Source: Thermoflavifilum aggregans (GTDB taxonomy: Bacteria; Bacteroidota; Bacteroidia; Chitinophagales; Chitinophagaceae). From it: a stretch of DNA of 64,000 nt. Positions 9,331 to 17,793 of this stretch are shown here, one piece after another (position 1 is the first letter of the stretch; every line of letters starts with the position of its first letter). The translations under genes were made by a program, and so were the position numbers. The stretch lies in assembly GCF_002797735.1 (NCBI RefSeq), contig NZ_PGFG01000001.1, forward strand, positions 1,178,001 to 1,242,000, written 5' to 3'. The notes below the pieces were generated by a model that saw nothing but the letters and a program-made list of their open reading frames with translations, was not told where the DNA came from and made no database searches.

Positions 9331-9891
9331 TTATTTGAAGAATAAGGGTAAAATCAGATGTGCACTTACAATGCCCCCAGCGAAAAAAGCCATCAGAGCA
9401 ACGAGAGATGGCCATTGCAGGCTTGATAATCCAAATATGCCGTGGCCGGAGGTACAACCTTCTGCATAGCGGGTACCAAATCCCACCAGAAAACCGCCAA
9501 CAACTGTAAACATAAGACCTTGCCAGCTAAGCAACTGATGCCAGTTAAACCATTGTTCCGGCAACAATCCGGTACCTAAGTGAATATGCCACTGCTGCAG
9601 GATCTGTTGCATATCGGCTGAAACCTGCACCGGTTGAGGATTGGCAAATACATGGCCCGCCAGAAATCCGCCAATAAAAATTCCCAGAACGAAATACAGG
9701 TTCCAGCTTTGCTTTTTCCAATCATAATGCAGAAAGGGAATCCGGCCAGGCATGCAGGCCGCACACACCTGCCTGAATGTGGAAGATATTCCCAGTCTTT
9801 TATTGCCCATAACAAGCAAAATGGGCACCGTCAGCCCGATGAGCGGCCCTGCCACATACCAGGGCATGGGATGTTGAAGTATGTGTATCAT
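9331..9891 (-). CDS. YeeE/YedE-type sulfur permease, first half
   Basis: 186 residues, strongly hydrophobic with about five membrane segments. GTRYAEGCTSGHG near 139-151 is the diagnostic YeeE/YedE motif with Cys146. A further CAAC pair sits at 43-46 in a cytosolic or periplasmic loop. It is the first gene of a two-gene unit with 8838-9311 and should form the transporter with it. MsrA, divergently encoded next door, and tRNA-Cys just downstream are also sulfur-related. The start MIHILQHPMPWYVAGPLIG places a hydrophobic helix near the N-terminus as expected. Confidence 0.9.
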   Translation of the reverse strand: MIHILQHPMPWYVAGPLIGLTVPILLVMGNKRLGISSTFRQVCAACMPGRIPFLHYDWKKQSWNLYFVLGIFIGGFLAGHVFANPQPVQVSADMQQILQQWHIHLGTGLLPEQWFNWHQLLSWQGLMFTVVGGFLVGFGTRYAEGCTSGHGIFGLSSLQWPSLVALMAFFAGGIVSAHLILPLFFK

Positions 9892-10044
9892 GGTACTTCG
9901 GATTTAAAACCAAAAATACTCTATCTTTTCGATGGATATAATTTTTTTTTATTTTTCATAAATACAAATAATTTTTTAACAGCAGGATGACGAACTTTTG
10001 CGGGTAATAAAACGTAAATTGTTGTGTGAATTGAAAAGCATTGC

Positions 10045-10722
10045 ATGAAAAGCTATTTTAAACTTGATCATCTGCTTTGGATCGTATTTTTCTGTCTGCA
10101 TACCCTGGTTTCGTGCGGACAAAACGATGCACGGCAGCAACAAATGAAAAAGGTCTATCCTATGTCAGCATCATCACACAAACAACTCGATACGGCTACT
10201 TTTGCTGAAGGATGCTTCTGGTGTACAGAAGCTTTTTTTCAACAGCTGGAAGGAGTGGTGGAAGTAATTCCGGGTTACACGGGTGGTCACACGCCCAATC
10301 CCACCTACGAAATGGTATGCAGCGGTACTACCGGTCATGCTGAAGCCTGCAACATCATTTACGATCCGGATAAAATCAGCTATGAAGAGTTGCTGAAAGC
10401 TTTCTGGTACAGCCACGATCCTACCCAGCTCAACCGACAAGGCAATGACATCGGTACGCAGTACCGTTCGGCTATTTTTTATCACAATGAATATCAGCGC
10501 CGGCTGGCAGAAGAATACAAAAAACGCTTGGATGCCTCCGGTGCATGGGATAAGCCGATTGTTACTACCATTGAGCCTTTCACGGTGTTTTATCCGGCCG
10601 AAGATTATCATCGGGATTATTACAATCGTCATCCCGATCAGCCTTATTGCCAGTTTGTGATCAGGCCCAAGCTGGAAAAATTTGAAAAAGTCTTTAAGGA
10701 TAAGCTCAAAACGCACTCCTGA
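10045..10722 (+). CDS. msrA: Peptide-methionine (S)-S-oxide reductase MsrA, predicted lipoprotein
   Basis: 225 residues. MsrA reduces methionine-S-sulfoxide in oxidised proteins. The catalytic motif GCFWC is at 56-60 (nucleophile Cys57), followed by EVIPGYTGG and downstream GTQYRSAIF and EDYHRDYY, all standard. Unlike cytosolic MsrA, it begins with a hydrophobic segment ending in the lipobox LVSC (21-24), so the enzyme is predicted to be lipid-anchored on the periplasmic side, repairing envelope proteins. If translation started at the internal Met34 or Met40 the product would be cytosolic, but the signal peptide is too good to be accidental. Converges with manA. Confidence 0.95.
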   Translation: MKSYFKLDHLLWIVFFCLHTLVSCGQNDARQQQMKKVYPMSASSHKQLDTATFAEGCFWCTEAFFQQLEGVVEVIPGYTGGHTPNPTYEMVCSGTTGHAEACNIIYDPDKISYEELLKAFWYSHDPTQLNRQGNDIGTQYRSAIFYHNEYQRRLAEEYKKRLDASGAWDKPIVTTIEPFTVFYPAEDYHRDYYNRHPDQPYCQFVIRPKLEKFEKVFKDKLKTHS

Positions 10723-10737
10723 GCGCTTCGCCAGGAT

Positions 10738-11973
10738 TTAATCCCTGTTTTCAGGTGGAACGGTTGCCCTGAAAATCACAGCCGGCTTCTCACCTTGAGC
10801 GATGCAGTCAATTTGTTCACCGTAAAACAACACCACACTCTGTCCGGCTGTAAGCAGCAATTCGTCTGAATTCTGGACAATCAGGTGGCCGTCGAGAAGC
10901 AGCAGAATTTCAGTAGTACGGGCTGTGACCGAAAAATGCTGTCCAGGGGCTAAACTAATGCGGCTGAGCTGGAAATCAGGAACAGGCGTGTGAAATACGC
11001 CTTCCGCTGCGGCCTGGGGAATATGTGTGGGTTGAATGATATGGGGATGAACAGGTGCAGCAAGCACATGACGCAGCAGTTCTGCCACATCCACATGTTT
11101 AGTGGTGAGGCCACCCCGTAGCACATTATCAGAGTTGGCCATGATTTCCACATTCTGCCCACGCAGATAGGCATGTAACACGCCTGGCCCCTGAAAGATA
11201 GCTTCACCGGGTTGCAGATGCACGATGTTCATCAGATAAAATGAAAACAAGCCCTTGTCCAGGTGCTTACCGGGCGGATGCTGCCTTACGGCCTGAGCTA
11301 CCCAGTAAGCCGGATCGCTCACAGCATTAAGCCATTGATCCGATTCCAGCCTGTGGGTAGCTTCTTTCACTATCGGCCATAGCAGCGCATCGGCATGTGC
11401 AGCATCCATCAGCATCACTTCTTCATACAGGCCCTGATATCCTGCTTTTTGAAACCGTTTGACCAATGGTTGAAATTCCGGTACTCGCTCCAGTGTAGCC
11501 AGCAAATCGGCTTCCGGCCTGAAACCGTGCAATAGCCAGAAATCACTGAGTGCTACCATCAATTCCGGCTTGTGATTGCGATCTTTGAAATTACGGTGAG
11601 GTGCATGCAAAGGGATACCTTGTTGTTCTTCTCTTTCAAAACCGGCTATGGCGGCCTCTTTGGTAGGATGCACCTGTATGGATAACATGTGGCGTACATC
11701 CAGGATTTTCAGCAGATAGGGTAACTGTCCGAATCGCTCATGCACGGCTGGTCCGAGCGTTTCAACGGGATGTTTTTGGATGTATGCATAAAGCGAATGC
11801 TTTTCATCCTGATCAATTATTTCGGCAGGTGCTGCAGGATGGGCCCCCAGCCAGTATTCAGCATACGGTTTATGCTGGGGATTTTCAATTTGCAGCAGTC
11901 TTGGAATGAATTCGTATCCTCCCCAGTCGTAATGTTGAATTTTTCCGGTTAATGGATATAACTTTTTATTCAT
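10738..11973 (-). CDS. manA: Mannose-6-phosphate isomerase, class I
   Basis: 411 residues, cytosolic, interconverting fructose-6-phosphate and mannose-6-phosphate to feed GDP-mannose and glycan synthesis. It has the type I PMI cupin arrangement: IQVHPTKEAA and DRNHKPELM carry the zinc ligands (Gln/His and Glu), and GVLHAYLRGQNVEIMANSDN carries the last His and the catalytic region. The C-terminal cupin half is complete. Length agrees with the family (390-430). Single gene; its stop lies 15 bases from that of msrA. Confidence 0.95.
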   Translation of the reverse strand: MNKKLYPLTGKIQHYDWGGYEFIPRLLQIENPQHKPYAEYWLGAHPAAPAEIIDQDEKHSLYAYIQKHPVETLGPAVHERFGQLPYLLKILDVRHMLSIQVHPTKEAAIAGFEREEQQGIPLHAPHRNFKDRNHKPELMVALSDFWLLHGFRPEADLLATLERVPEFQPLVKRFQKAGYQGLYEEVMLMDAAHADALLWPIVKEATHRLESDQWLNAVSDPAYWVAQAVRQHPPGKHLDKGLFSFYLMNIVHLQPGEAIFQGPGVLHAYLRGQNVEIMANSDNVLRGGLTTKHVDVAELLRHVLAAPVHPHIIQPTHIPQAAAEGVFHTPVPDFQLSRISLAPGQHFSVTARTTEILLLLDGHLIVQNSDELLLTAGQSVVLFYGEQIDCIAQGEKPAVIFRATVPPENRD

Positions 11974-11990
11974 GGTCTGACGGATACTCT

Positions 11991-11998
11991 CAAAAATA
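11991..11998 (-). promoter_or_regulatory. Candidate -7 element (TATTTTTG) for manA
   Basis: Reverse strand TATTTTTG fits TAnnTTTG, 17 bases before the manA start codon. No clear -33 box. Confidence 0.4.
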
Positions 11999-12040
11999 AA
12001 ATTATTATTGCGATAGCCTGAAGTTTATTAAACGACTGCT

Positions 12041-12397
12041 TTGGCTGTACATCATCAAACCGGCAAGGAAGGTGAAATGCTAGCCCGGCAATACCTGGAA
12101 AAGCTGGGCTTTGACATTTTGCATCACAACTGGCGGGATGAACACCGGGAAATTGATCTCATTGCGCGAAAAGACAAGCTATTGGTATTTGTAGAGGTGA
12201 AAACCCGCAGCGGATATCGGGGTGGGTGGCCAGAATATGCCATCAATGCGAAAAAGGAGGCCGATTTGCTGACTGCTGCACAACATTATCTCGAAGAAAA
12301 CCCGTTTGAGGGAGAAGTGCGTTTTGATGTCATTGCCATCGTGTTTGACGCGAAGCATCAGCCGCATGTACATCATATTCCCGATGCCCTGCAGTAA
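12041..12397 (+). CDS. YraN family (UPF0102) endonuclease-like protein
   Basis: 118 residues. Small restriction-endonuclease-fold protein with the family order G-x-x-GE--A--YL (GKEGEMLARQYLEKLGFDIL), then NWRDEHREIDLIARKDKLLVFVEVKTRSG, which contains the E-x-D...E-V-K nuclease core. The family is almost universal in bacteria; its cellular role is unsettled, with links to DNA processing. An in-frame TAA at 12029 means the only start that preserves the conserved N-terminus is the TTG at 12041; the first ATG (12077) would cut off the first conserved residues. It converges with purB, 7 bases between stops. Confidence 0.9.
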   Translation: MAVHHQTGKEGEMLARQYLEKLGFDILHHNWRDEHREIDLIARKDKLLVFVEVKTRSGYRGGWPEYAINAKKEADLLTAAQHYLEENPFEGEVRFDVIAIVFDAKHQPHVHHIPDALQ

Positions 12398-12404
12398 AGC
12401 ATTT

Positions 12405-13739
12405 TCATTTCACGATGCCCACATAATTCCAGGGGGTGATTTGTTTCATCTGGTTTTTCAGGCTTTCGGGAATTTCCAATTGATCAATAAAAGTATGAAT
12501 AGCTTGCTGGTCGAGTCGTTGACCTCTTGTAAGCGCCTTCAATGCTTCGTACGGAGCCGGGTAGCCGGCTTTGCGCAGCAGAGTTTGAATGGCTTCGGCC
12601 ACCACCACCCAGTTATCTTCCAGATCCTGATGAATTTTTTCGGTATGCAGTTGCAGCCGGGCCCATCCTTTTTGAATGGACGAAAAAGCCAGTATCGTAT
12701 GGGCAAAAGGCACACCAAGGTTACGCAAAACGGTAGAGTCGGTCAGGTCGCGCTGCAAGCGTGAGATGGGCAGTTTGTTGGCCAGATGATCCCAACCTGC
12801 ATTGGCCCAGCCTAAATTGCCTTCTGCATTCTCAAAGTCGATGGGATTAACCTTGTGAGGCATGGCTGAAGAGCCCACTTCGCCGGGATTCACCTGCTGG
12901 TGAAAATAGTCGAAAGCAATATAGAGCCACATATCCCGGCAAAAATCAATCAGGATATTGTTGATCCGGCGCAGGGCATCGCACTGGGCTGCGAGGTGGT
13001 CGTAGGGCTCAATCTGGGTCGTATAGCGAATGCGTGTCAGCCCCAGTTTTTCACCCACAAACTGATCCGCAAAGGCTTCCCAGTTGATATCGGGGAAAGC
13101 CACATGATGGGCATTGAAATTGCCGGTAGCTCCGCCAAACTTGGCTGTAAAGGGAATAGCTCTTAGTAGCAGCAGCTGCCCACGCAGCCGTTCAATAAAT
13201 ACGCGGATTTCTTTACCCAGCCGGGTGGGAGAGGCGGGCTGGCCATGTGTGCGGGCCAGCATAGGCACTTCGGCCCATTGTTCGGCTTTGCGTTCCAGCG
13301 CATCAATCAGTTGTTGAAAGGCAGGCAGATATTGTTCTTCCAATGCATTTTTCCAGAGCAAGGGAATGGCCGTATTGTTGATATCCTGGGAGGTCAACGC
13401 AAAATGCACCCATTCCCGGTATGCCGATAATCCAAGTGCATCCAGCCTTTGCTTCAGAAAATATTCCACCGCTTTTACGTCGTGTCGGGTAGTAAGTTCC
13501 AGCTGCTTTACTTTTTCTGCATCGGACAGAGAAAAATTTTCATACACCTGCAATAAGTCGGGCCGTGCTGCTTCCGGAAAATCAAAAATACCGGCATCAG
13601 CCAGAGCCAGAAAGTAGAGCACTTCTATCTGCACGCGGTAACGGATCAGTGCGTATTCGGAAAAATACGAACCCAGTGCAGCCACTTCTTCATAATACCT
13701 GCCATCAACGGGCGAAATAGCGGTGAGTGGTGTAAACAT
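12405..13739 (-). CDS. purB: Adenylosuccinate lyase
   Basis: About 444 residues from the Met at 13739. PurB acts twice in purine synthesis, releasing fumarate from SAICAR and from adenylosuccinate. The fumarase/aspartase signature GSSAMPHKVNPIDFENAEGN is intact, as are LTAISPVDGRY at the N-terminus and TSQDINNTA. In-frame ATGs at 13757 and 13748 lie a few codons upstream; homologues usually have only 3-6 residues before LTAISP, which favours 13739 or 13748. A TAATTTTG sequence overlapping 13755-13762 would, if used as promoter, exclude the longest start. Monocistronic. Confidence 0.95.
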   Translation of the reverse strand: MFTPLTAISPVDGRYYEEVAALGSYFSEYALIRYRVQIEVLYFLALADAGIFDFPEAARPDLLQVYENFSLSDAEKVKQLELTTRHDVKAVEYFLKQRLDALGLSAYREWVHFALTSQDINNTAIPLLWKNALEEQYLPAFQQLIDALERKAEQWAEVPMLARTHGQPASPTRLGKEIRVFIERLRGQLLLLRAIPFTAKFGGATGNFNAHHVAFPDINWEAFADQFVGEKLGLTRIRYTTQIEPYDHLAAQCDALRRINNILIDFCRDMWLYIAFDYFHQQVNPGEVGSSAMPHKVNPIDFENAEGNLGWANAGWDHLANKLPISRLQRDLTDSTVLRNLGVPFAHTILAFSSIQKGWARLQLHTEKIHQDLEDNWVVVAEAIQTLLRKAGYPAPYEALKALTRGQRLDQQAIHTFIDQLEIPESLKNQMKQITPWNYVGIVK

Positions 13740-13821
13740 ATCATCCATGGTAGCCAAAATTACACGTGATTCATCAAATATTTCCGTAAAACCTCTAATT
13801 TTTCAGTCTCATTTTTAAGTT

Positions 13822-15201
13822 ATGCCTCGTATCAGCCTGTTTCGAAGCCTCATTCACCACATTGATTTGCGGTCTGAAATCGAAATGACCGACGATATTC
13901 ACCAGTCCATTGAAAGAGATGTAGTATTTAAAGGTACCAACTTGTGGATATTAGGTTTTGCGATTATTGTGGCTTCCATTGGATTGAATGTCAATTCCAC
14001 TGCAGTTATTATCGGTGCGATGTTGATTTCACCTCTTATGGGGCCCATTACTGGTATGGGTTACAGCATTGCAATTTATGATTTTGCTTTATTCAGAAAA
14101 GCACTGAAGAATTTGGCTTTCGCTGTTGGTGCCAGCTTATTTGCTTCTACTCTGTATTTTTTGATTACACCTTTGTCTGCAGCACATTCGGAATTACTTG
14201 CCCGAACCAGTCCCACGATTTATGATGTGCTAATTGCTTTCTTTGGCGGATTAGCGGGTATTATAGCCACCAGCAGCAAGCAAAAAGGCAATGTGATTCC
14301 CGGAGTAGCCATTGCTACGGCTCTCATGCCACCTCTTTGCACGGCAGGATATGGATTGGCTACAGCTCAATGGAAATATTTTGCGGGAGCATTTTATTTG
14401 TTCACGATTAATGCAACATTTATTGCATTTGCTGCCACATTGGCCTCACAGATTCTTGAATTTCCCATCCGCAAAGAAATTGAAGAAAGCAGAAAGAAAG
14501 TGATAAATCGTTTGATTTATCTAATTATCACACTCATTTTTATTCCTAGTTTATACCTGGGCTACCGGCTTGTGGAAAAAGAAAAATTTACTGAAAGAGC
14601 CAACCAGTTTGTCAATCAGGTTAATATTGTGGGCGACAGTTATTTGCTGAGAAACGAAATAAATCCTTCCCAGAAAACAATTGTATTGATTTATGGAGGA
14701 GCTATGCTAACCGATAAAGAGAAACAGCAAATAAAATTACGAGCAGGTGATTTTTCATTACATCCAGCTTCAGTCATAATTAAACAAGGTTTTTCTTTTG
14801 AAAATACGCAGCAAAACATAAATCTGGAAAATGAAAGGCAGTCTCTTCAGGCACAGATCAATAAATTAAGCATATTGCTAAGTGAAAAACAAAAAATTAT
14901 TGACAGCCTGATGCAACCTGATACATTAGCATTGCAGATTCTGCGTGAAATTAACGCTATTTATCCACAAATCGTTACCTGTACATATGGACATACCTAT
15001 CAGTATATTCAAAATGATACAGCCTATGTGCCCCGTCGGGTTGATCTCATATTGCTGGGTTTGGAAACACGTGATATCAGTACAAGAGACAAAGAGAAAA
15101 TCAATCGTTGGTTGAAAAACAGACTTCACAACCAGCATATTGAGGTATATTATCAGTTTTCTGTCAAAAAGCAGATTGCAGAAAACAAGCAGCGACACTA
15201 A
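13822..15201 (+). CDS. TIGR00341/DUF389 family membrane protein
   Basis: 459 residues. The N-terminal half contains five or six transmembrane helices with the hallmark STAVIIGAMLISPLMGPITGMG (split here as STAVIIGAML and ISPLMGPITG) at about 56-77, followed by GGLAGIIATSS and ATALMPPLCTAGYGLA. The C-terminal ~200 residues are soluble and charged, with a coiled-coil-like stretch around 335-365 (NLENERQSLQAQINKL). The family is widespread in Bacteroidota; no function is firmly established. Divergent from purB; mqnA follows 50 bases later with its own -7 element. Confidence 0.88.
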   Translation: MPRISLFRSLIHHIDLRSEIEMTDDIHQSIERDVVFKGTNLWILGFAIIVASIGLNVNSTAVIIGAMLISPLMGPITGMGYSIAIYDFALFRKALKNLAFAVGASLFASTLYFLITPLSAAHSELLARTSPTIYDVLIAFFGGLAGIIATSSKQKGNVIPGVAIATALMPPLCTAGYGLATAQWKYFAGAFYLFTINATFIAFAATLASQILEFPIRKEIEESRKKVINRLIYLIITLIFIPSLYLGYRLVEKEKFTERANQFVNQVNIVGDSYLLRNEINPSQKTIVLIYGGAMLTDKEKQQIKLRAGDFSLHPASVIIKQGFSFENTQQNINLENERQSLQAQINKLSILLSEKQKIIDSLMQPDTLALQILREINAIYPQIVTCTYGHTYQYIQNDTAYVPRRVDLILLGLETRDISTRDKEKINRWLKNRLHNQHIEVYYQFSVKKQIAENKQRH

Positions 15202-15213
15202 TTTATAGTTACC

Positions 15214-15221
15214 TAAATTTG
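15214..15221 (+). promoter_or_regulatory. -7 element (TAAATTTG) of mqnA
   Basis: TAAATTTG fits TAnnTTTG and lies 30 bases before the ATG at 15252. It overlaps the TTG at 15219 that would give a longer reading frame, so it argues against that start. A -33 TTG is not apparent. Confidence 0.5.
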
Positions 15222-15251
15222 CAGGTACTTAAAAAAATTTTCTATACTACT

Positions 15252-16076
15252 ATGAATGGAGCAGATGCACGAGAAAATAAAGGAGAGGAAGATGTACGTC
15301 CGTGGCGGGTGGCCGGCGTGAGTTATCTGAATACACGCCCATTGGTGTATGGATTTCGTTTTCATCCTGTGCACAGGCAAATGGTGCTCACAGAAGATTA
15401 TCCCTCCCGCATTGCCAAGCAGCTTATTAACGATGAGGTGGATGTGGGACTGATTCCGATAGCCATTATTCCTGAATTGCCGGAAGCTTATGTGATTTCC
15501 AATTATTGCATAGGTGCCGAAGGACCTGTAGCATCGGTATGCATTTTTTCCGATGTACCGATTACAGAAATCAGGCAATTATATCTCGACTATCAGAGTC
15601 GCAGTTCTGTAAGGCTATCCCGGCTTTTGCTGGAGCGATACTGGCAGTTACAACCCGAATTTATCGCAGCTGAACCAGGTTTTGAAGATCAGATTCAGGG
15701 TCACACAGCTGCGGTGGTGATTGGCGATAGGGCATTGAAACTGCGACATCGCCATGCGTATATATACGATCTGGCAGAAGCCTGGATTCAATATTCCGGT
15801 TTGCCTTTTGTGTTTGCTGCTTGGATTGCCAATAAACCTCTTCCCGAAGCCTTCATTCGGGCATTTGATGAGGCTACCTCCATGGGCCTGCAACCCGGAC
15901 ATCTGGATGCGGTGATTGCTGCACATCCGTTTCCTGATTTTGATGTAAGAACCTATTTCACGCAACACATCAGCTATTCACTTACGGCCAACAAGCGAAA
16001 AGGTATGCTTCGTTTTCTGCAGGAAATTCATTCAACCACACCAGTTCATTTTCTTACAGATACGGTTTCTGTTTAA
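15252..16076 (+). CDS. mqnA: Chorismate dehydratase (futalosine pathway of menaquinone synthesis)
   Basis: 274 residues. MqnA converts chorismate to 3-[(1-carboxyvinyl)oxy]benzoate, the first step of the futalosine route to menaquinone. Diagnostic start WRVAGVSYLNTRPLVYGF, then EDYPSRIAKQLINDEVDVGLIPIAI and later IGDRALK, LAEAWIQYSGLPFVFAAW, all characteristic of the MqnA/MqnD periplasmic-binding-protein-like fold. I placed the start at ATG 15252 instead of TTG 15219 because the latter lies inside the -7 promoter box. The remaining mqn genes are not in the window. Confidence 0.93.
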   Translation: MNGADARENKGEEDVRPWRVAGVSYLNTRPLVYGFRFHPVHRQMVLTEDYPSRIAKQLINDEVDVGLIPIAIIPELPEAYVISNYCIGAEGPVASVCIFSDVPITEIRQLYLDYQSRSSVRLSRLLLERYWQLQPEFIAAEPGFEDQIQGHTAAVVIGDRALKLRHRHAYIYDLAEAWIQYSGLPFVFAAWIANKPLPEAFIRAFDEATSMGLQPGHLDAVIAAHPFPDFDVRTYFTQHISYSLTANKRKGMLRFLQEIHSTTPVHFLTDTVSV

Positions 16077-16158
16077 TTGGTTTTCATAATGAATCAAAAA
16101 CAAGATAAGGTTGCGTGAATCACATTATCTTTACTGAATTCCTTTTATCTATCGGTAT

Positions 16159-16917
16159 ATGGGAAATGGACATTTACCAACCTTATCCATTATCACGGTA
16201 TGTTATCAGGCCGGCAAATTCATTGAACGCACCATTCAGAGTGTAATCACACAAACCTATCCCCACATTGAATATATCATTGTGGATGGTGGTTCAACCG
16301 ATGAAACAATTTCTATCATTCACCGGTATGCGGATCGGATTTCCAAATGGATTTCTGAAAAAGACAAAGGTTTGTATGATGCTATGAATAAAGGCCTGCG
16401 GCTTGCTACGGGCGATTATGTGATGTTTCTGAATGCAGATGATTATTTGTATGCCAACCATACAATAGAACAGATCTTTGCATCCTGCAAGCAGGCAGAT
16501 GCCTGTTATGGTGAAACTATGTTTGTAGATGCAGCGGGTAATCCGGTAGGCTTGCGTTCAGCTGTTACACCTCACCGGCTGCCGGAGAAGCTTAACTGGA
16601 AAAGTTTGAAATATGGCATGACAGTATCGCATCAATCATTTATTGTACGCCGTGAACTTGCGCCTTATTTTGATATCAGATATCGTGTTTGTGCAGATAT
16701 TGACTGGATGATTGCTTGCTTAAAGCGATGCCAAACTGTTTGTCATACGCGCATCGTGATCAGTTGTTTCCGTACAGGTGGCTTATCCAAGCAACGCCAG
16801 CACAGAGCCTGGAAAGAACGATATCTGATTCTGCAGAAACATTATGGTGTTTTCCCCAATTTTTTTCATCATCTGCTGATTGTCCTGCGTTATCTGTTTT
16901 CAGGCAGAAGATATTAA
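16159..16917 (+). CDS. Family 2 glycosyltransferase (WcaA-like)
   Basis: 252 residues, GT-A fold. LPTLSIITVCYQAGKFIERTI opens the nucleotide-binding domain; IIVDGGSTDETI supplies the first conserved Asp, DKGLYDAMNKGLRLATGDYV is the typical acceptor loop, and NADD near 90-95 is the DXD metal site. There are no transmembrane segments except a weakly hydrophobic C-terminus. It probably adds a sugar to a lipid- or polysaccharide-linked acceptor at the cytosolic membrane face. No polysaccharide cluster surrounds it, so donor and acceptor are unknown. Converges with the NlpC/P60 gene (7 bases apart). Confidence 0.9.
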   Translation: MGNGHLPTLSIITVCYQAGKFIERTIQSVITQTYPHIEYIIVDGGSTDETISIIHRYADRISKWISEKDKGLYDAMNKGLRLATGDYVMFLNADDYLYANHTIEQIFASCKQADACYGETMFVDAAGNPVGLRSAVTPHRLPEKLNWKSLKYGMTVSHQSFIVRRELAPYFDIRYRVCADIDWMIACLKRCQTVCHTRIVISCFRTGGLSKQRQHRAWKERYLILQKHYGVFPNFFHHLLIVLRYLFSGRRY

Positions 16918-16924
16918 CCAGCTT

Positions 16925-17626
16925 TTATCTTCCGGCCATATCCTGTGCATTTGTTTCTTTGATTCGACCTCCGGCAGCATAATGTTGTTTCCAGTAAGGT
17001 TCATCGAGATTGCTGATGATCACTCCATTGCTGGTAGATGCCTGTACAAAATACCGGTTTTGCAGATACACACCCACGTGATTGATGTGTTTGCCACGTC
17101 CGGTATGAAAAAACACCAGATCACCTTCACGCAGATCGGCCTGATTTCGGATTAAATCCATGATGCGATAAAGGCCAAGAGCCGTTCGATCAAGATGAAT
17201 ATGATAGACCTCATCATAAAGCCTTTGCACGAACGCAGAACAATCAATGCCTTGCTCATCATCACCGCCATATTTGTAGGGCGTGCCCAGCCAGGTATCA
17301 ATGAACTGATAAAGCGCAATGTTGCTGATCATAGCAGGAGCCACCTGCAGCATCCGCGCGAATTTCTCCTGCAGGAGGGCTGTTGTAACCGGAGATGAAT
17401 ACCTTCGCATACCATCATCACCCACCTGATGCGATGCCGATGATGCCGTTGAACGTCTTTGTTCCGGATACACATGGATATCATCAATAAATTGCAAGGA
17501 TGCTGTGGATGAGCTCTGTTTTCGGATGGGTGTATGTTTTGCGGTATAATGCGTGGAAGAGCAGCTCATCACACAACAGGCCATAGCAGCCAGGCAAAGC
17601 ACATATAAATATTTTATGCAGCTCAT
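16925..17626 (-). CDS. NlpC/P60 (C40) cysteine peptidase lipoprotein
   Basis: 233 residues. Signal peptide with lipobox VMSC (19-22) predicts a lipoprotein. The C-terminal NlpC/P60 domain (about 103-230) has GTPYKYGGDDEQGIDCSAFV with nucleophile Cys129, and KHINHVGVYL with catalytic His183. Such enzymes cut peptidoglycan stem peptides, usually gamma-D-Glu-mDAP bonds. The linker 30-100 is Ser/Thr-rich and low in complexity, as expected for an envelope tether. It is divergent from dnaE and convergent with the glycosyltransferase. Confidence 0.93.
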   Translation of the reverse strand: MSCIKYLYVLCLAAMACCVMSCSSTHYTAKHTPIRKQSSSTASLQFIDDIHVYPEQRRSTASSASHQVGDDGMRRYSSPVTTALLQEKFARMLQVAPAMISNIALYQFIDTWLGTPYKYGGDDEQGIDCSAFVQRLYDEVYHIHLDRTALGLYRIMDLIRNQADLREGDLVFFHTGRGKHINHVGVYLQNRYFVQASTSNGVIISNLDEPYWKQHYAAGGRIKETNAQDMAGR

Positions 17627-17651
17627 TTTCCCAACGGAACGGTTTTCGGTA

Positions 17652-17659
17652 CAAATATA
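17652..17659 (-). promoter_or_regulatory. -7 element (TATATTTG) of NlpC/P60 gene
   Basis: Reverse strand TATATTTG fits TAnnTTTG, 25 bases ahead of the start codon. No exact -33 TTG seen. Confidence 0.45.
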
Positions 17660-17793
17660 AACAACATTGATTTGTGAATCATTGAATTTCAGCCTAAAGC
17701 ATTAACGTGTTTTGGTTTTTGATTATTGCGGATGAAATAGGATTTTTGCAGAACAGAATCCGTATTTCTTCACGCAGATAAAGTATTTCAGCC

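Noticed and set aside
9331-9891. Reading the two YeeE/YedE genes as one frameshifted gene
   Set aside because: Each half has its own start, stop and conserved Cys motif, and split permeases of this type are common in Bacteroidota.
15219-15251. Upstream TTG start for mqnA
   Set aside because: The codon lies inside the -7 promoter box TAAATTTG; the ATG at 15252 fits homologues better.
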